The notes beneath the pieces were generated by a model. The model worked only from the letters and a program-made list of their open reading frames with translations. It was not told where the DNA came from and did not search any database. Shown here one piece after another: positions 5,389 to 8,546 of a DNA stretch of 8,546 bases (its first letter is position 1; each line of letters starts with the position of its first letter). The DNA is taken from the NCBI GenBank assembly GCA_001794525.1, contig MGJZ01000032.1:2819-11364 (forward strand), read 5' to 3'. This DNA is from Candidatus Yanofskybacteria bacterium RIFCSPHIGHO2_02_FULL_50_12. GTDB lineage: Bacteria; Patescibacteriota; Minisyncoccia; 2-02-FULL-40-12; GWA2-44-9. A program made the position numbers and the translations under genes.

Positions 5389-5483
5389 CTCAATTTTTGG
5401 GAACTCTCTCATTTGTCTCAATCTCAAGATTGAAAAATTTAAAGCGAGGATATAGTGATTTTGACGAATTAGAATTCGTAGCC

Positions 5484-5596
5484 ACCAATTACCGAAACCG
5501 AGCGATAGAATGCCGAAACAACGAAACTGGGTCCGATGGCTTCGAGGGGGCACCACGGTTTCGTTAGGCATTCTGAGCGAGGTGAGGCTAATTGGT
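5484..5596. other. Second nested inverted-repeat region, possible structured RNA
   Basis: Three nested stems are collinear: ACCAATTA/TAATTGGT (5484-5491 with 5589-5596), AGAATGCC/GGCATTCT (5507-5514 with 5567-5574) and AACGAAAC/GTTTCGTT (5520-5527 with 5558-5565). TGG/CCA (5528-5530 with 5553-5555) may extend the last one. Together they give a rod of about 113 nt with internal loops. TTGACG at 5461-5466 could be a -35 box for plus-strand transcription, but no good -10 follows. The palindrome at 5612-5649 could end such a transcript. I match no known RNA family, and no convincing ORF occupies the segment. Confidence 0.45.
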
Positions 5597-5611
5597 CTAG
5601 CGGATGAGGCT

Positions 5612-5649
5612 GTATCAGAAAGGCCGCCCATGGGCGGCCTTTCTGATAC
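5612..5649. terminator. Perfect 38-nt palindrome after the proline-rich membrane protein gene
   Basis: Two 19-base arms (GTATCAGAAAGGCCGCCCA and its exact complement) meet at CATG. The palindrome lies about 40 bases past the stop of the minus-strand gene. An outer CGGATG/CATCCG pair (5601-5606 with 5654-5659) can extend it. No U-run follows on either strand, so it may be a bidirectional terminator of atypical form or an RNA-stabilising hairpin. A small hairpin, ATAGCC-AAGC-GGCTAT (5679-5694), overlaps the stop codon as well. Confidence 0.6.
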
Positions 5650-5690
5650 CAAGCATCCGGAGGCTCGTCAAAATCACTATAGCCAAGCGG

Positions 5691-6992
5691 CTATTTGCCT
5701 GGGACTAGGAAGGCATCAATCGTAGCAAACATTGCTTCCCGAGAACCGGCCAAGACTAAGTAATTCTTATCCTGGTAGGGGATGACCGCGTAATCAAGCG
5801 ATCGATCAGGGTAGGGGAAGTTCTTGTAGCGAATAGTGACACCTTGATAGTTAGTTTCAAGGAAAGAGCCCTTGCTTTTATTGGGATCATGACCAAAGAT
5901 ACCCGCGAAATGTATAGGTATGATACCTTCGTTAATATTCACACTTTCCAAGGACTCTACTTCTGATATCAGAACGAGTCTTCTCTCCAAAGAAGTCATG
6001 GATTTGCCTGAAGCGTCAAAACCTTCTGTCTGCTTGAATAAGAGTATCGCGCTGTCTGCTCCTTCTATCGGACGATAGGTTGATGGTCCTGAAATTAGCA
6101 GGAGATCCCAAATGTCCATTTCCGCTGACTGACTGGCTGAAGCAGTAGAGCCTTGCAAACCAAGCATGGAGAATTTGCCAATCGGGAGAGGCTGTACTTC
6201 GAAAGCAGTCCTGAATGCTTGGGACGTATTCGGATCTGGAGTCGTGTCCCGGCCGGGCGGAAGAATAATAGCGCCGCCGCGTTCCGGAAATATCGCCGCC
6301 AGACCTAATATCGGCGTAGCGGTCGGTTCGGACGTAGCGGTCGGAGTGGGGGTTTCGATCGCCACCTCGACCGGCGTTCTGATCATGAAATACCAATAGG
6401 CAACGCCACCGAGTACAACCACCGCCAGCAGAGCCATTAGCATCATCACGCGATTACCTGATGAGGCAGGCGCGGGAGGCGTTTCCGATTTTGGAGCGGG
6501 CGCGGGCGGAGGAACGGGAACGGGAACAGGAACAGGCTTAGGCGGCATCGACGGCTTGAGCGGCTGTGCGGCTAAAGGCGCTGGCATTGAAATCTTAGGG
6601 CCGCCCGTCGGAGGAGCGGGCGGAGTAGGTACTGATGGTTTTACCGAGGGAGCCGGCGGCTTACTTGGCTCGATTTTGCGCGGCACGGGCACGCCTTGCG
6701 GCTGTTGGCCAGCTTTAATCTTGCTTATGTCATCCGCCATCGTCCGAATATTAGACTGGTATTCCTTTGGCAAATTCGGGGGCGGGACCGGCTTGGGGGA
6801 AGAAACCGGTTTCGGAGGCGTAAGCGGCGTCGGGGTTGGAGCCAAAGGAGCGGATGGTCGAGGAATCCCGCCAGCCGGGGGAATTGCTCCCGGAGCAGGC
6901 GCGGTTTGAGGCCGGCTTAATTCTTTTACCAAATCGTCAATGCTATTCTGGGTTGGATTACTTTGTTGCCCAGGCTTCTGATTATCATCCAT
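5691..6992 (-). CDS. Proline-rich single-pass membrane protein, unknown function
   Basis: This 433-aa protein has a long disordered cytoplasmic N-terminus (1-180) dominated by Pro, Ala and Lys, including PVPVPVPVPPP (152-162). It is interrupted by a short non-proline segment that may be helical (YQSNIRTMADDISKIKAGQQ, 78-97). One membrane helix (182-203, VMMLMALLAVVVLGGVAYWYFM) leads to a Thr/Pro linker (213-228, ETPTPTATSEPTATPI) and a C-terminal globular domain (about 230-433) that is probably extracytoplasmic. That domain ends in strand-like segments (YAVIPYQDKNYLVLAGSREAMFATIDAFL). The layout resembles tethered wall or envelope proteins of candidate-phylum bacteria, but I recognise no family. 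The ATG at 6990-6992 has no Shine-Dalgarno and a very short predicted leader. Pro codons make the 5' half low in complexity. The gene is real with high confidence; its function is unknown. Confidence 0.85.
   Translation of the reverse strand: MDDNQKPGQQSNPTQNSIDDLVKELSRPQTAPAPGAIPPAGGIPRPSAPLAPTPTPLTPPKPVSSPKPVPPPNLPKEYQSNIRTMADDISKIKAGQQPQGVPVPRKIEPSKPPAPSVKPSVPTPPAPPTGGPKISMPAPLAAQPLKPSMPPKPVPVPVPVPPPAPAPKSETPPAPASSGNRVMMLMALLAVVVLGGVAYWYFMIRTPVEVAIETPTPTATSEPTATPILGLAAIFPERGGAIILPPGRDTTPDPNTSQAFRTAFEVQPLPIGKFSMLGLQGSTASASQSAEMDIWDLLLISGPSTYRPIEGADSAILLFKQTEGFDASGKSMTSLERRLVLISEVESLESVNINEGIIPIHFAGIFGHDPNKSKGSFLETNYQGVTIRYKNFPYPDRSLDYAVIPYQDKNYLVLAGSREAMFATIDAFLVPGK
6511..6534. repeat. Hexanucleotide tandem repeat inside the proline-rich coding region
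   Basis: Four tandem copies of GGAACR (two GGAACG, then two GGAACA) encode the Pro-Val dipeptide run. The unit is a multiple of three, so slippage would change linker length without a frameshift. A second in-gene repeat, CGTAGCGGTCGG, occurs at 6315-6326 and 6333-6344 and encodes the repeated PTAT of the linker. Confidence 0.8.
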
Positions 6993-7007
6993 GAGAGATA
7001 GTTAGTA

Positions 7008-7016
7008 ATTATAGCA
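7008..7016 (-). promoter_or_regulatory. Extended -10 promoter of the proline-rich protein gene
   Basis: On the minus strand TTGCTATAAT ends in a perfect TATAAT (7013-7008) preceded by TGC, an extended -10. The -35 position (7036-7031, AAATGA) is weak. Predicted transcription starts near 7001, leaving a leader of only about 9 nt, which fits the absence of a Shine-Dalgarno. A second box, TGCTACAAT, lies immediately upstream (TACAAT at 7022-7017). Confidence 0.55.
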
Positions 7017-7051
7017 ATTGTAGCATAGCTTCATTTTTGGTTATACACACA

Positions 7052-7226
7052 CGCTCCGCCAACTGACTTTCGACTAGCTTGCGCATCGAGGCTGCATGGT
7101 TTGTCAACGACCTCAAGCCCCGCCGAATGGCGGGGCTTGAGTGTCTTTACAAAGCCGAGACGAGCACGCAGGGAGCGAGGCGCGCTGGGCCGAGCGACTG
7201 GTAGTCGAAAGCCGGTTGGCGGAGCG
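7052..7226. repeat. 25-nt inverted repeat flanking the pnp terminator hairpin
   Basis: Arms 7052-7076 (CGCTCCGCCAAC, then TGA, then CTTTCGACTA) and 7202-7226 are complementary at 23 of 25 positions. They enclose 125 bases that include the hairpin at 7112-7141. The right arm begins three bases past the pnp stop. The outer end, CGCTCCGCC/GGCGGAGCG, recurs at 3296-3304. Terminal inverted repeats of a small non-coding mobile element, or a long-range RNA stem, are both possible. Confidence 0.6.
7112..7141 (-). terminator. Hairpin terminator downstream of pnp
   Basis: A perfect 13-bp GC-rich stem (CTCAAGCCCCGCC at 7112-7124 with 7129-7141) surrounds GAAT, about 88 bases past the pnp stop. The minus strand continues GTCGTTGACAAACC with no U-run, so termination may need a factor. 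The hairpin separates pnp from the next promoter at 7008-7016. Confidence 0.6.
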
Positions 7227-7228
7227 GG

Positions 7229-8546
7229 CTAGTTGAGGCCTTTCATGGTCAGACTAATCTTGCCCGAGTCGCTGTCGACGGCCTTAACGCGCACTTTGAC
7301 CTTTTGGCCGACTTTGACCACGTCGTTCGGATGATTGACCCGTTCATTCTTCATTTCAGAGACGTGAACCATACCATCCTTGCCGGACATAATCTCCACA
7401 AACGCACCGAAATCCTTGACCGAAACAACCGTCCCGTCGAATTCATCGCCCACTTTAGGTTCATAAGTCACCTGTTGGATTAGCTCTAGTGCCTTAGCCA
7501 TCCCTTCAGCGGTAACGGAGGTAACGAACACGGAACCGTCATCCTCGATATCGATTTCGGCGCCGGTTTTCTCGATAATGTCGTTGATCGTTTTGCCGCC
7601 GCTACCGATGAGCGCCCCTATCTTGTCAGGATTGATTTTGACAGTCTGCACCCGCGGCGCATGTTTAGACAGTTCACCTCGCGGCGCGTCGATCGCTTTG
7701 GTGATGACATCGAGAATCTCTAGTCGCGCTTTCTTGGCTTGAGCCAGTGTTTCCTCCACGATTTGCGGGGTGATGCCTTCGACTTTCACATCCATCTGCA
7801 TGCCGGTGATTCCATCTTTGGTGCCGGCAACTTTCAAATCCATATCACCATGATGATCTTCCGGACCCTGGATGTCGGTGAGAATTTTATATTTGCCGCT
7901 TTTGTCAGACATCAGACCCATAGCAATACCTGCGGCAGGGGATTTGATCGGTACGCCCCCATCCATCAACGCCAAAGTCGAACCGCATACCGAGGCCATA
8001 GAGGAGGAGCCGTTTGAAGAAAGTATTTCTGAAACCACGCGGATGGTGTAGGGAAATTCGTCCTTATCGGGAATGATCGGCTCCAGCGACCGCTCTGCCA
8101 GATAGCCATGGCCGATTTCCCGGCGCCCCAAGGCGCCCAGGCGCTTTACTTCGCCGGTGCTGTAAGGCGGAAAGGCATAGTGATGCATGAACCGCTTTTT
8201 GGTCAGATTGATTTCCATCGTTTCTAGCCACTGTTCCATGCCCGGCGCGCCCAAGGTTAGAATCGACAACGCTTGGGTACTACCTCGGTTGAACAAACCC
8301 GAGCCGTGGGTGTGAGGCAGAATAGAAACGTCCGCTGAGAGTTCGCGCAGCTGGTCCAGCTTGCGCCCATCGGGCCTTTTTTCTTCCTCGATGACGTTCT
8401 TGTGGACCATCCGATCGATTTCCTCCTCGAAAATAGCGCTGGCTTCGTTTAATTTTTTGCCGAGATCCAAATCGGTCGCATGCAGTCCTTTGAGATGCTC
8501 CATGAGTTCTGCTTTGATCTGGCCGATGCCTTCGTAAAATTCCCCG
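7229..8546 (-). CDS. pnp: Polyribonucleotide nucleotidyltransferase (PNPase), 5' end cut by window edge
   Basis: The frame is open to the right edge: the 14 codons before the Met at 8501-8503 read GEFYEGIGQIKAEL with no stop. That Met is therefore internal and the gene continues outside the window. About 438 residues are visible out of roughly 700 usual for the family. They contain the end of the helical linker, then the second RNase PH domain with LFNRGSTQAL and the catalytic segment EDHHGDMDLKVAGT (encoded around 7821-7870), whose Asp residues and Lys match the phosphorolytic site. Next are a KH domain with the GSGG loop (around 7590-7615) and a C-terminal S1 domain (about 7232-7460, FDGTVVSVKDFGAFVEI). 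The enzyme is a trimer that degrades RNA 3'-to-5' with phosphate and can add tails. It ends ISLTMKGLN with no acidic C-terminal extension. Identification is certain. Confidence 0.97.
   Translation of the reverse strand, partial: GEFYEGIGQIKAELMEHLKGLHATDLDLGKKLNEASAIFEEEIDRMVHKNVIEEEKRPDGRKLDQLRELSADVSILPHTHGSGLFNRGSTQALSILTLGAPGMEQWLETMEINLTKKRFMHHYAFPPYSTGEVKRLGALGRREIGHGYLAERSLEPIIPDKDEFPYTIRVVSEILSSNGSSSMASVCGSTLALMDGGVPIKSPAAGIAMGLMSDKSGKYKILTDIQGPEDHHGDMDLKVAGTKDGITGMQMDVKVEGITPQIVEETLAQAKKARLEILDVITKAIDAPRGELSKHAPRVQTVKINPDKIGALIGSGGKTINDIIEKTGAEIDIEDDGSVFVTSVTAEGMAKALELIQQVTYEPKVGDEFDGTVVSVKDFGAFVEIMSGKDGMVHVSEMKNERVNHPNDVVKVGQKVKVRVKAVDSDSGKISLTMKGLN

Noticed and set aside
5587..5612. 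TGGTCTAGCGG, resembling a tRNA D-loop
   Set aside because: No matching T-arm or acceptor stem follows; the bases are better explained by the outer stem of the second structure and the palindrome.
5335..5652. Minus-strand ORF of 105 codons through array 2 and the second structure
   Set aside because: It begins in the terminator palindrome, ends in the array and has no domain signal or ribosome-binding site. The nested stems explain the region better.
6016..6396. Minus-strand ORF of 126 codons inside the proline-rich protein gene
   Set aside because: It is an alternate frame of a well-supported gene with a membrane helix and linker, with no start signal of its own.
8501..8503. ATG as the pnp start codon
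   Set aside because: The frame is open upstream to the window edge and the first RNase PH domain is missing, so this Met is internal.

Overview
The window looks like a chromosomal piece of an uncultivated bacterium, most plausibly a member of the Candidate Phyla Radiation (Patescibacteria). This rests on inference: small, loosely packed housekeeping genes (yraN, comM/yifB, pnp), a membrane-anchored LysM-M23 hydrolase with an H-x5-D metal motif, a proline-rich single-pass membrane protein, and start codons with no recognisable Shine-Dalgarno sequence. No 16S rRNA or other taxonomic marker is present, so the lineage is not proven.

Layout. 1-1286 (minus strand): a Trp-rich polytopic membrane protein cut by the left edge, preceded by a lipoprotein of unknown function. 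Both have good Shine-Dalgarno sites and are GC-rich. A strong extended -10 promoter for the pair lies at 1383-1411. 1442-1810 (minus): yraN, an UPF0102 nuclease-fold protein. 1981-3051 (plus): the LysM/M23 peptidoglycan hydrolase, divergent from yraN and closed by a clear hairpin terminator. 3528-5060 (minus): comM/yifB, an AAA+ ATPase. 5691-6992 (minus): a proline-rich membrane protein. 7229-8546 (minus): the 3' two-thirds of pnp, cut by the right edge.

The intergenic DNA is the most unusual part. comM is bracketed by two dense arrays of the hexamer GTGACA/TGTCAC in both orientations: 14 exact copies at 3314-3468 and 13 at 5241-5388. The arrays share 18- and 19-bp blocks in the same order. 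Outside each array is a region of nested inverted repeats that could fold as a structured RNA or cruciform (3146-3298 and 5484-5596). A further inverted repeat lies between comM and its upstream array (5101-5163), and a 25-nt inverted repeat surrounds the pnp terminator hairpin (7052-7226). The repeat unit matches no CRISPR, attC or DnaA-box pattern I know. It most resembles a cluster of binding sites for a dimeric DNA-binding protein, or a mobile or recombination-generated repeat.

The genes do not form one pathway. Cell-wall remodelling (M23), RNA turnover (pnp) and DNA branch migration (comM) are separate housekeeping functions. The left 1.3 kb differs from the rest in GC content and ribosome-binding signals, which suggests transferred DNA or an assembly join near 1330-1440.
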